Shown here one piece after another: positions 36,116-43,723 of a stretch of 64,000 nt of DNA. The position numbers were made by a program, and so were the translations under genes. Numbering within the stretch: position 1 is the first letter of the stretch; every line of letters starts with the position of its first letter. This DNA comes from Lacticaseibacillus pabuli. GTDB taxonomy: Bacteria; Bacillota; Bacilli; Lactobacillales; Lactobacillaceae. The notes beneath the pieces were generated by a model. That model ran no database searches, was not told where the DNA came from, and saw only the letters and a program-made list of their open reading frames with translations. The stretch covers positions 186,001 through 250,000 of the forward strand of contig NZ_CP117884.1 in the NCBI RefSeq assembly GCF_028736235.1, read 5' to 3'.

Positions 36116-37117
36116 TTAAGCAGTTTCGCGTTCGCTACGGCCCAATACTTCTGCTTGGAAGGCGGGAACGTCAAAGTTATCGGCAAATTCAGCGAGGTGC
36201 ACCAGGTTACGCAAGAAATCGTGCGTCTTGGCTTCGTAACCATGGGCGTGCCCCAGGTCGTAAATGTAGCCGTTGATGTAATCGACTTCGGTTGGGCGAC
36301 CCTTCGAGAAATCCTGGTACATGGACGGGAAGTGAAGCGGGTTGGCGACGGCACTGACGTACTTGACGCTCTCCCATTCCTCTTCGCGGGTGTTCAGCAA
36401 TTGCACGCCGGCCGCCTCACAAGCGGAGTAGGCCTCGTCGATCAACTGTTTGGACAGTTTTTCGGCGGTTGGACCCTGGATGAATTCCCCCATGCGAATC
36501 TTGTACATGGTGCAAAGGGTGTTGACCACGGAATTGAAGGTCACTTTCGCCATCAAGGTGCCGACAAAGTTATCGGTGAGGTTCGGGTTGAAGTGGGCCT
36601 TTTCAAGATCATGCAAGACGTTGTAGGTCATCTCGTCCGGCTTTTCGGTCTGCGGGCACATGTTCATCGAACCCGCACCCTCCGCACCGATGAAGTCCAC
36701 GTCGCCAGCCTTGTTCAGGACGGTCGCAACGAGGGCGGTGCCACCAATGACGTGCTCGGCAGGGAAGTATTTGTTCAACTTTTCAATATGACCCATCCCG
36801 TTCATGCAGGTCAGGGCGTACTGGTGTGGCTTGAAAAAGTGTGCGGAACGCTCGAGCATCTCGGCGAGGCCCATCTGCTTGCAGAAGACAACGTAAACGT
36901 CCGGGTTGCCGGTGTATTCTTCTGGTGTGTAGATGTTGACGGGAACCAAGTGCTTGTTCTGACCATCGCGGGAGACGTAAACGCCACCCTGCTGACGAAC
37001 GGTATCGACCTCTGGCTGCCAGGTGTCGACAAAATCAACGGTCGCCCCTGCGTGTTGCTGGAGCAAAACGCCATAGCGCAAACCCATGGCGCCGGCGCCC
37101 AAAACGGTGTAATGCAT
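36116..37117 (-). CDS. Ketopantoate reductase-family protein (ApbA/PanE)
   Basis: Cytosolic NADPH-dependent oxidoreductase of 333 residues. The Rossmann start VLGAGAMGLRYGVLLQQ and the mid region TCMNGMGHIEKLNKYFP, ending in the helical domain with the Lys of LMAKVTFNSVVNTLC, match PanE. PanE reduces 2-dehydropantoate for pantothenate synthesis, but many lactobacilli use relatives as 2-hydroxyacid dehydrogenases with other keto-acids, so I give no symbol. ATG 37117 has AGGAG 8 bases upstream. Confidence 0.85.
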   Translation of the reverse strand: MHYTVLGAGAMGLRYGVLLQQHAGATVDFVDTWQPEVDTVRQQGGVYVSRDGQNKHLVPVNIYTPEEYTGNPDVYVVFCKQMGLAEMLERSAHFFKPHQYALTCMNGMGHIEKLNKYFPAEHVIGGTALVATVLNKAGDVDFIGAEGAGSMNMCPQTEKPDEMTYNVLHDLEKAHFNPNLTDNFVGTLMAKVTFNSVVNTLCTMYKIRMGEFIQGPTAEKLSKQLIDEAYSACEAAGVQLLNTREEEWESVKYVSAVANPLHFPSMYQDFSKGRPTEVDYINGYIYDLGHAHGYEAKTHDFLRNLVHLAEFADNFDVPAFQAEVLGRSERETA

Positions 37118-37262
37118 ATGTAAGACTCCTCTCAAATATTCGCGTTAGTTATATGTAGTGTTGTGCTTTTTAGTGCTTGTCCGTATTATGATAGTGAGCG
37201 GTGAAAACGTCAAGCCTTATTTTAATTTTATTCAGACTTTTTCTAATATGCATTTTGTAATA

Positions 37263-37282
37263 ACGGCGTCAATTGACGCCGT
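37263..37282. promoter_or_regulatory. Perfect 20-base palindrome in a divergent promoter region
   Basis: ACGGCGTCAATTGACGCCGT lies between the PanE-like gene (leftward) and the bPH2 pair (rightward). It looks like an operator for one or both. No T tract follows, so a terminator is unlikely. Confidence 0.6.
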
Positions 37283-37340
37283 GGCAAGGATACCGTAATT
37301 TTGAGATAATGTAGCAAATGCTAATCTTTGGAGGATGACC

Positions 37341-37820
37341 ATGAACAATCAGGAAATGGAAAAATTACCGGGCAAGATTCGCTTAGTTTGGGTGCTAAGC
37401 GCTGGCATTAGCCTGCTGGGAGGCCTCATCGGCGCTGGTATTCTGTGGCTTGTGGCAATCGGGAGCGACTGGCTGCATTGGATTGGACCGACCGCACTGG
37501 GCATTGTGATTGTCGTGAGTGTTGTGCAGGCGCTGGCCGTGCCGTATCGGTATCATTTTTCTGGCTACCGAATCACGGACACCGCGGTTGAAATTGGCTC
37601 GGGCTGGTGGGTACGCAAGCAGGTGGCGATTCCCATTGCGCGCGTGCAAAACGTGACCTTAGAGGCCGGCCCACTGATGCAGATGAACCATCTCGAACAG
37701 GTCGTTATTGCGACTGCGGCGGATAGCCACGACATTGAAGGGTTGACGCCAGAAGTTGCCCGTAGCTTGCGCGATGCCATCATGGCGCGGGCGCTGGAGG
37801 TGCGTGACAATGAGCTCTAG
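37341..37820 (+). CDS. bPH2-domain membrane protein (YdbS-like)
   Basis: Membrane protein of 159 residues. Two N-terminal segments (about 18-40 and 47-65) are followed by a cytosolic bacterial PH domain (DUF304; YHFSGYRITDTAVEIGSGWWVRKQVAIPIARVQNV). Start ATG 37341 has GGAGG 6 bases upstream. It overlaps the next gene by 11 bases. In Bacillus the YdbS/YdbT pair gives resistance to the bacteriocin amylocyclicin; the role here is inferred to be membrane-stress or bacteriocin protection. Confidence 0.87.
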   Translation: MNNQEMEKLPGKIRLVWVLSAGISLLGGLIGAGILWLVAIGSDWLHWIGPTALGIVIVVSVVQALAVPYRYHFSGYRITDTAVEIGSGWWVRKQVAIPIARVQNVTLEAGPLMQMNHLEQVVIATAADSHDIEGLTPEVARSLRDAIMARALEVRDNEL

Positions 37821-39315
37821 CGTGAAGCCAAAGTGGCACCTGATGAATCCACTAGCCATCGTGACCCGGTCGCTAGCGGTCGTCTACCTGCCCGTTGCGA
37901 AGCTGTTCTTCAACAACGACGGCAAGACCTCATTTGGCGTGAACGTGCTGTGGGCGCTGGCAATCTGGGCGTTTCTGATTGTGGTTGCCATCTTGCCACA
38001 GTATTTGACGACCCGGTACCGGCTGGACGACGATGCGCTGGTCTTCCGTAGCGGTGTGTTTCGGCGGCACGTCACGGAGATTAATTACGGCCGGATCCAG
38101 ACCGTTCAGCACAAGCAATGGTTCTACATGCGGCCGTTTAACATCGAGGCCCTCACGATTGAAACGGCGGCGCACCAAGGCAAGGCGCCAGAGGTGAGCC
38201 TGGATGCCGTGGCGAAGCGCGTCGGACAGGAGATTGAACAGCGGCAGGCAAATTGGCGGGACCAGGCTGCGCAACCGGCTAAGAGCGAGACGCCGGATAT
38301 TCCCGCAACTGACGCAACCGCTGCGCCAGCAAACACCGACACCTGGCAGTACAGCCTGAGCGAAAGCGACCTCCTGAACTTTGCCTTAACCTCGCTGGGC
38401 TTCGTCCCGCTTGCTGGTTCGCTACTGCTGGCGTTCAACTACCTGCAGCACCTGCCGTTTATCGGCGACTGGGTGGCGCGCCTGAGTACCAAGATGCAGC
38501 ACCTGCAGTTTGGGCTGCAGGCAGTCGGCTTCGTGCTTGGGACGGCTTTTGTGTTGGCAATTTTCGCGGCCATTGTGGATTTTGCCCGCATGATGAACAA
38601 GTACTGGCATTTCCACCTCGATTACGATGGCCACCACATGCACGTCCAGCAGGGATTGCTCGCGACGAACAACCTGGCTGCGGAAACTAGTCGCATTCAG
38701 GCGTTGACCTTCAAACAAAATGTGCTGCGGCAGTTGCGTCACATGGGTAGTGGCAACGTGGTGCTGGCATCCGGCAATAATGACGATGACACGAGCGGCA
38801 CGCTGACCGTCTTACCGTACGTTGATGAGAAATCTGCGTGGGATACCTTCGCCCAATTGGTGGACTGGTTACCTAGCAAATCGCTGCGCATGACGCCAAT
38901 CACAACCGCGCGTTTCGCCATGATCCGCAATTCGATCCTCGCCAGCCTAATTGTGGTGGTGCCCGCGTTAATCTGGCTGCGGCCGTTTAGCTATATCAGC
39001 CTGGCCATGCTGCCCATCAGTTTTGGTTACGGGTGGTTTGCGGCTAATGCACGGGGCATCGGCTTTGACGAGCGGCACATGCTGGTTAGCGTCGGCAAAT
39101 CGCTCAACCGGACCGAGTACCTGTTCACCAAGAACCGCGTGCAATCCTTGGAAATTAAGCAGAGCTGGTTCATGCAGCGGACGCAACTCGTGCATATCAT
39201 CTGGCACATTCGCCAGGGCAACGGGGATGAATCCGTTGAGCTCCGTTACGTTCCCGCGACACTGGGTAAGCAGGTATACGAATGGTACCAAGGCCACCCG
39301 CTACCGAAAAATTAG
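37810..39315 (+). CDS. bPH2-domain membrane protein (YdbT-like)
   Basis: Membrane protein of 501 residues with three PH-type repeats, each preceded by membrane segments: YRLDDDALVFRSGVFRRHVTEINYGRIQTVQ (about 75-105), HHMHVQQGLLATNNLAAETSRIQAL (about 275-300) and FDERHMLVSVGKSLNRTEYLF (about 420-445). A Pro/Ala/Thr linker (about 165-195) sits after the first. ATG 37810 is chosen because GGAGG ends 9 bases upstream, inside the end of the preceding gene. The pair forms one operon. Confidence 0.87.
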   Translation: MSSSVKPKWHLMNPLAIVTRSLAVVYLPVAKLFFNNDGKTSFGVNVLWALAIWAFLIVVAILPQYLTTRYRLDDDALVFRSGVFRRHVTEINYGRIQTVQHKQWFYMRPFNIEALTIETAAHQGKAPEVSLDAVAKRVGQEIEQRQANWRDQAAQPAKSETPDIPATDATAAPANTDTWQYSLSESDLLNFALTSLGFVPLAGSLLLAFNYLQHLPFIGDWVARLSTKMQHLQFGLQAVGFVLGTAFVLAIFAAIVDFARMMNKYWHFHLDYDGHHMHVQQGLLATNNLAAETSRIQALTFKQNVLRQLRHMGSGNVVLASGNNDDDTSGTLTVLPYVDEKSAWDTFAQLVDWLPSKSLRMTPITTARFAMIRNSILASLIVVVPALIWLRPFSYISLAMLPISFGYGWFAANARGIGFDERHMLVSVGKSLNRTEYLFTKNRVQSLEIKQSWFMQRTQLVHIIWHIRQGNGDESVELRYVPATLGKQVYEWYQGHPLPKN

Positions 39316-39380
39316 ATAGCGATTAGACCTTGACGGGTTTCTCATCGCGCGTTACGATGTTCTCAGTTAATACAAACGTG

Positions 39381-39634
39381 CTTTGCGGAGAAGAGTGCGG
39401 CAAATAGCTGGATCAACAGAAAGCCCGGGTGATGTAAGCGGGCGGTTCAGTTTGCCGGATAGATGAGCTCCAAACAGCAGGTGTGTGGTTCACGCCGCAC
39501 ACCCGGTCGCAACCGATACCTTGCAGCGCATCAATTGGTGCGTCGAGGCGCAGTTCTCTGCGCGAAGTAAGGGTGGTACAGCGATTAGCTCGCCCCTTAG
39601 ACTTAATTGACAGTCTAAGGGGCGAGCTTTTTTC
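39381..39634 (+). promoter_or_regulatory. T-box riboswitch, probably Met-specific, ahead of luxS
   Basis: The T-box core is seen as AAGGGTGGTACAGCG (39569-39583), one base off the consensus. It is followed by a 17-base terminator stem (AGCTCGCCCCTTAGACT with its complement, 39587-39628) and T6. A long Stem I lies upstream, and the likely specifier is ATG in GATAGATGAGCTCC (39463-39465), which would pair with the anticodon of tRNA-Met. Uncharged tRNA-Met would then allow readthrough into luxS and metQ. The specifier choice is by pattern, not by folding. Confidence 0.88.
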
Positions 39635-39700
39635 GTCCGCGGGCACGTGTATTAAGCGTAATATGGTAATTGGTTCACAAAGAAAGGGAGATATTATTTT

Positions 39701-40174
39701 ATGGCAAAAGTAGAAAGCTTCACATTGGATCACACCGCAGTTAAGGCACCTTACGTTCGTCTCATCACCGTTGAGACCGGCAAGAAGGGTGACGAAATCA
39801 GCAACTACGACCTTCGTTTGGTTCAGCCTAACGAAAACGCCATCCCAACGGCCGGCTTGCACACCATCGAGCACTTGCTCGCCGGTTTGCTCCGCGACCG
39901 CATGAGCGGCGTCATCGACTGCTCCCCATTCGGTTGCCGCACCGGTTTCCACCTCATTACCTGGGGCGAACACTCTACAACTGAAGTGGCCAAGGCACTG
40001 AAGAGCTCCCTTGAAGAAATTGCCTACAAGACCAAGTGGGAAGACGTTCAGGGTACGGACATCAAGAGCTGCGGGAACTACCGTGACCACAGCCTCTTCT
40101 CTGCTAAGGAATGGGCAAAGAAGATTCTCAGTGAAGGCATTTCTGACGACCCATTCGTTCGTCAGGTGATCTAA
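39701..40174 (+). CDS. luxS: S-ribosylhomocysteine lyase LuxS
   Basis: Metalloenzyme of 157 residues that splits S-ribosylhomocysteine into homocysteine and the AI-2 precursor, part of the activated methyl cycle. The metal ligands are seen as His54 and His58 (HTIEHLLA) and Cys124 (SCGNYRDH), and the catalytic Cys79 is in FGCRTGF. GGGAG precedes ATG 39701. Control by a Met T-box means homocysteine recycling is raised when methionyl-tRNA runs short. Confidence 0.97.
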   Translation: MAKVESFTLDHTAVKAPYVRLITVETGKKGDEISNYDLRLVQPNENAIPTAGLHTIEHLLAGLLRDRMSGVIDCSPFGCRTGFHLITWGEHSTTEVAKALKSSLEEIAYKTKWEDVQGTDIKSCGNYRDHSLFSAKEWAKKILSEGISDDPFVRQVI

Positions 40175-40220
40175 CACCGCGCCCCGCTAGTCGGGGCATA
40201 CATAATCAGGAGGCGTGCTT

Positions 40221-41078
40221 ATGAAAAAGTTGGGCAAAATTCTCGCGACGGCCGCACTGGTCGGCATCACCGCGATTGGGCTAGCGGCATGTGGCAACAA
40301 GGCGGATGCGTCGAAGAAGCTGACCCCCGTGACGGTCGGCGGCATCGGTTCCGATTACCAGACCTGGCAACACATCGCCGCCAGCCCTGAAGCCAAGAAG
40401 CTGGGGCTGAAGCTGACGGTCAAGGAAATTTCCATTGGCAAGCAGCTCAATGATGAGACGGCCAACGGGGATGTCGATGTCAACGCGTTCCAGTCGTACG
40501 CCTTCCTGAAAGCCTATAACCATGAAACGAAGGGGACTAAGGTGGCCGCGCTCGGGACGACCTACCTGGAGCCGGTCGGGATTTATTCGCACAAGTATAA
40601 GTCTGTGAAGGACCTGCCTAAGAATGCGACGGTTGGTATTTCTAGCAACCCAGCTAACGGGGCGCGGGAACTGCTCCTGCTACAAAGTGCCGGCCTGATC
40701 AAGCTGAAGAAGGGTTTCAACACCTTTGGCACCAGCCGCGACATTGTCTCCAACCCGAAGCACATCAAAATCCAGGAGCTCAATGAGGACTCCGCGGCGC
40801 GTTACTTGCCTGATTTGGATGCCGTCCTCATTTCGAACACAATTGCGCTGGAAGCTAAGCTGAACGTGCTGAAGGACTCGATTTACCACGAAAAGGCTGA
40901 TGACTCGACGCGCGACAACATCCATGTCCTGGCGACGACGGCCAAGCAGAAGCATAACAAAACTTACCTGAAGCTGGTCAAGTTGTACCACGAACCAGCC
41001 ATCCAGAAGTGGATTAAGAGTGAGTTTAAAGGGACTAAGGTGGAAGTTAACAAGCCACTGAGCTACCTGAATAAGTAA
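40221..41078 (+). CDS. metQ: Methionine ABC transporter substrate-binding lipoprotein (MetQ/NlpA)
   Basis: Membrane-anchored binding protein of 285 residues. The lipobox is GLAACGNK, with the lipidated Cys near residue 22. The NlpA fold follows (VTVGGIGSDYQTW, ALGTTYLEPVGIYSHKYKSVKDLP, TVGISSNPANGARELLLLQ). AGGAGG lies 7 bases before ATG 40221. No MetN or MetI gene is adjacent, so it must work with a MetNI pair elsewhere. A GC hairpin without T tract separates it from luxS, so both are probably under the T-box. Confidence 0.9.
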   Translation: MKKLGKILATAALVGITAIGLAACGNKADASKKLTPVTVGGIGSDYQTWQHIAASPEAKKLGLKLTVKEISIGKQLNDETANGDVDVNAFQSYAFLKAYNHETKGTKVAALGTTYLEPVGIYSHKYKSVKDLPKNATVGISSNPANGARELLLLQSAGLIKLKKGFNTFGTSRDIVSNPKHIKIQELNEDSAARYLPDLDAVLISNTIALEAKLNVLKDSIYHEKADDSTRDNIHVLATTAKQKHNKTYLKLVKLYHEPAIQKWIKSEFKGTKVEVNKPLSYLNK

Positions 41079-41089
41079 GACGACATCGC

Positions 41090-41132
41090 AAAAGGCTGAT
41101 GAGCGAGAAAATTTCGTTCGTCAGCCTTTTTT
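41090..41132 (+). terminator. Terminator of luxS-metQ
   Basis: AAAAGGCTGA..CGA paired with TCG..TCAGCCTTTTTT. Confidence 0.88.
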
Positions 41133-41149
41133 AAGTGACTTCGGGTGGT

Positions 41150-41236
41150 TTATTGATGGTGGTCTTGAATAACTTGAGCAATCTTCCAGGTTTTTGCAAC
41201 AATAAGCGGGCTTACTATCGCAACCGTCGTAATTGT
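41150..41236 (-). pseudogene. Possible remnant of an Fst-like type I toxin
   Basis: On the - strand a 28-codon frame reads TITTVAIVSPLIVAKTWKIA... and ends in VIQDHHQ. The IVSPLIVA core and charged tail recall the Fst/Lpt family of short membrane toxins. It directly follows a stop and has no start codon or ribosome binding site, so it is at best a relic. The call is weak and rests on motif resemblance only. Confidence 0.3.
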
Positions 41237-41413
41237 TCACATAAAACCCACTGCTACTGGGTTCCAATTATATGTATGGCTGTTATGAGTAAGATACATG
41301 GTAAAATTCTTGCTATCAGTAATAAAGCTGAGGCGGTGGCGCGACTAAGAAAGTGGTGATGCTTATGGTCTTTTTAGACTGCAGGCGCACCCCGGAAAGG
41401 ACGCGTCTGCGGA

Positions 41414-41515
41414 ATGTCGATAAACGATGTTCTGACTCTTTTGTTGGCGTGTGGTACGTTTTTAATCGTGCTACTCACCTTCGTCGTGCTCTTGATCGAT
41501 AAGATTAAGAAGTAA
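41414..41515 (+). CDS. Holin-like type I toxin peptide
   Basis: A 33-residue peptide, MSINDVLTLLLACGTFLIVL and then a second half LTFVVLLIDKIKK: one membrane-spanning helix and a short basic tail. This is the build of the putative holin-like toxins (TxpA/BsrG-type) of Gram-positive bacteria, which depolarise the membrane when over-expressed. The start is ATG 41414; the ribosome binding site is poor (GGAAAGG about 13 bases upstream), as is usual where translation is kept low. It is followed by a terminator (41617-41647) and overlapped by an antisense RNA (41519-41655). Confidence 0.78.
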   Translation: MSINDVLTLLLACGTFLIVLLTFVVLLIDKIKK

Positions 41516-41518
41516 GGC

Positions 41519-41650
41519 AAAAGAAAACCCGCCACAGCCCTCGCACGGCTTAGCGGGTCAATTCTGATAAGTTTAGTGCTACCGCCAAGGCGGATTACTG
41601 AAGAGCGAATGCTCGGGGGCCAGCGAACACCACACTGGCCCTTTTCTATA
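41519..41650 (-). ncRNA. Antitoxin RNA of the type I system (RatA-like)
   Basis: A - strand promoter (TTGACA at 41679-41684 complement, 17-base spacer, CAAAAT at 41656-41661) would start an RNA of about 130 nt. It ends at the hairpin ACCCGCTAAGCC../..GGCGGGT followed by TTTTCTTTTG (41519-41556), overlapping the 3' end of the toxin mRNA. Convergent overlapping transcription is the TxpA/RatA arrangement. The same promoter, hairpins and terminator recur at 43441-43630, where the stems differ but pairing is kept. Confidence 0.75.
41617..41647 (+). terminator. Terminator of the toxin mRNA
   Basis: GGGCCAG/CTGGCCC stem followed by TTTTCT. Confidence 0.8.
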
Positions 41651-41688
41651 CATAAATTTTGACAGGTTCGGCCCATGGTGTCAACTCA

Positions 41689-41864
41689 GTATTCTAAGGA
41701 CAAAAGAATTTTCCAGATAAGAATGTTGATGCAGGCACACACCCGAATACGGATGCAGGCGGTATAATCAATTTGGAACTATAACGTTGGTTGTTGGTGG
41801 ATTTTAGTTGCGGCATTCGGTTTTGCAACATTGATCCGTCAGGTTTATTGGGAGGGTATTTGCG
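41689..41864 (+). promoter_or_regulatory. Promoter region of the DyP peroxidase gene
   Basis: TATAAT at about 41762-41767 is a good -10. GATGCAGGC occurs twice, 22 bases apart, just before it and might be a direct-repeat operator. GGGAGGG precedes ATG 41865. Confidence 0.5.
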
Positions 41865-42806
41865 ATGCCAATTGACTTAAAAGATGTCCAAGGCGTGTAC
41901 AAAGACGCTGGCGAAAACATTATTTTCGCAACACTGATGTTAAAGCGTGCGGATCAGGCAGCGGAAAAGGCCATGATTCAGGATCTCGCTGACCGCTTGC
42001 CCGCGTTCATCAATTCAATGAACATTCGTTATCCAGACAGTGGGCTCGCGGTGGCGTTTGGCTTTTCACGGCAGGCTTGGGACTACCTATTTCCAGACGC
42101 AAAGCGCCCGGCTGAGCTCGAAGAATTTCAGCCCGTCGTCGGTCCTAAGTACACGGCGCCAGCCACAGCGGCCGACCTGTTTTTCCACATTCGCGCGAAG
42201 AACTCAGCGGTACCGGTTGAACTGATGAGCGAAATCATGGACCGGATTGGCGATAACGCCACGACCATTGACGAGACGCATGGCTTCCGCAACTTTGAGG
42301 GCCGCGCCATCATTGGTTTTGTCGACGGAACCGAGAACCCGAGTGCGCTGGATACGCCCGACTACGCGGTGATTGGGGATGAAGACTCTGAGTTCATCAA
42401 CGGGTCATACGCCTTCGCGCAAAAGTACCTGCACGATATGAAGGCGTGGAATGCACTGAAGACGGAGCATCAGGAGCAGGCAATCGGGCGCAAGAAGTTC
42501 AATGACGTCGAGTTAGAGGATGACCAGAAGGCGCCGAACGCCCACAACGTTGTGTCACAGGACAATGATGGTGGTGTTGAACACAAGATTGTCAGGATGA
42601 ACGTGCCGTTTGCGAACCCGGCTGAGAACGTTTTTGGCACTTACTTTATCGGCTACGCCCGGCACTGGACGGTCACCAAGCGCATGCTGGACGGCATGTT
42701 TAGCAATTCGGACCGATTGCTGGACTTTTCGACGCCAATTACGGGTGAGGTGTTCTTCATTCCGTCGCTCAGCTTGTTGGGCAAAATTGCCGACGACGAG
42801 CTGTAA
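41865..42806 (+). CDS. DyP-type heme peroxidase
   Basis: Heme peroxidase of 313 residues, cytosolic since no Tat or other signal is present. The family motif with the catalytic Asp is GFVDGTENPSALDTP, and the C-terminal GTYFIGYARHWTVTKRML and DFSTPITGEVFFIPS follow the DyP pattern. It uses H2O2 to oxidise organic substrates and may protect from peroxide when external heme is available, since lactobacilli generally cannot make heme. Followed closely by a DUF1349 protein. Confidence 0.9.
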   Translation: MPIDLKDVQGVYKDAGENIIFATLMLKRADQAAEKAMIQDLADRLPAFINSMNIRYPDSGLAVAFGFSRQAWDYLFPDAKRPAELEEFQPVVGPKYTAPATAADLFFHIRAKNSAVPVELMSEIMDRIGDNATTIDETHGFRNFEGRAIIGFVDGTENPSALDTPDYAVIGDEDSEFINGSYAFAQKYLHDMKAWNALKTEHQEQAIGRKKFNDVELEDDQKAPNAHNVVSQDNDGGVEHKIVRMNVPFANPAENVFGTYFIGYARHWTVTKRMLDGMFSNSDRLLDFSTPITGEVFFIPSLSLLGKIADDEL

Positions 42807-42836
42807 CCTATTTTGACCAAACAGGAGACTGATGAG

Positions 42837-43442
42837 ATGCAACTGAATCAATTTAAGTGGACCCGGCGTCCCAAACAGGCGTCAGTAACGGCCGATGAGG
42901 TCCAAATTACAACTGATCCACACACCGACCTCTGGCAGAAAACCTACTATCATTTTCAGAACGACAACGCGCCACTGTTGCAGACGGCAGTGACAGACGA
43001 ATACTTCAGTTTTGTCGTGCGCACGGATTTTGCGGCCAGCCACCATCGCTTTGATCAGTGTGGCGTGGTGATGTACCTGGACAGTGACAATTGGCTCAAG
43101 GGTTCTATTGAATACGAAAATGACCAGTTTCAACACCTGGGCAGCGTGGTGACCAATGGTGGCTATTCAGACTGGGCAACCACAACAATTAGTGCTGATG
43201 TGAAGTCGATGTGGTATCGGCTGAGCCGGCGCGGGGATGACTTTCGCATCGAGTGTGCACCTGATGGCCACAATTTCCAGCAAATGCGCATCTGTCACAT
43301 GACGGCTGCACAAGGGCCAGTACAAGTCGGCGTATACGCGTGCTCACCGGAGGATTCGTCCTTCACGGCGCGGTTTAGCAATTTCCAGCTGGGACCCAGT
43401 CAGTGGCTGGCCCACGATGGACAACAGCCTGATGAGGCATAA
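42837..43442 (+). CDS. DUF1349-type concanavalin-like protein
   Basis: A 201-residue cytosolic protein with the DUF1349 beta-sandwich pattern (TDLWQKTYYHFQNDNAP, FDQCGVVMYLDSDNWLKGSIEYE, SDWATTTI, then SWYRLSRRGDDFRIE-like MWYRLSRRGDDF). ATG 42837 has AGGAG 9 bases upstream. It lies 30 bases after the peroxidase gene and should be co-transcribed. Its stop codon sits inside the left edge of the orphan antitoxin copy, in bases that match the end of the toxin gene. Function unknown; a carbohydrate-binding role is possible. Confidence 0.85.
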   Translation: MQLNQFKWTRRPKQASVTADEVQITTDPHTDLWQKTYYHFQNDNAPLLQTAVTDEYFSFVVRTDFAASHHRFDQCGVVMYLDSDNWLKGSIEYENDQFQHLGSVVTNGGYSDWATTTISADVKSMWYRLSRRGDDFRIECAPDGHNFQQMRICHMTAAQGPVQVGVYACSPEDSSFTARFSNFQLGPSQWLAHDGQQPDEA

Positions 43443-43630
43443 GATCAAAAAGTAGGGTAAAAGAAAACCCGCCTTAGCCATGCAGGGCTAGCGGGTTAAT
43501 TCTGCCGGTTTTGCGTCACCGCCAAAGCGGATTGCTGTAGAGCGATTTATTGCTCGAAAGACCGGTGTTTGAAGCGCCGGTCTTTTTCTATACCTAAATT
43601 TTGCCAGCTTGTTTGAACGATGTCAACTCA
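43441..43630 (-). ncRNA. Orphan copy of the type I antitoxin locus, toxin missing
   Basis: This segment is homologous to 41501-41688. It starts with the remnant of the toxin's last codons (KIKK and stop), then keeps the ACCCGCC../GCGGGT hairpin, the ACCGCC/GCGGAT hairpin, the AGAGCGA/TGCTCG hairpin, a toxin-side terminator with a different but paired stem (AGACCGG/CCGGTCT), and the antitoxin promoter (TTGACA, 17 bases, CAAAAT on the - strand). The toxin frame itself has been replaced by the end of the DUF1349 gene. It may still make an antitoxin RNA. Confidence 0.7.
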
Positions 43631-43660
43631 CAAAAAGCGCAGTTTAGTTTGCATCTGTAC

Positions 43661-43707
43661 TTGACAACCCGTCGGAACGACCTATAATAATACCTGTCGC
43701 TTCGACA
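43661..43707 (+). promoter_or_regulatory. Promoter and twin operators of the PadR-MFS operon
   Basis: TTGACA (43661-43666), 16 bases, TATAAT (43683-43688). GTCGGAACGAC (43671-43681) lies inside the spacer and TGTCGCTTCGACA (43695-43707) just after the -10. Both have the form GTCG-N3-CGAC, 24 bases apart, so a dimeric regulator bound there would block the promoter. The next gene's PadR product is the natural candidate. Confidence 0.8.
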
Positions 43708-43723
43708 TATGGAGGAAGCAAAC

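Noticed and set aside
35993-37123. Long + strand frame opposite the PanE-like gene
   Set aside because: It is the antisense shadow of a gene with a clear Rossmann motif and ribosome binding site; the + frame has no family features.
43441-43475. A second holin-like toxin next to the orphan antitoxin
   Set aside because: Only the last four codons (KIKK and stop) remain; upstream sequence belongs to the DUF1349 gene.
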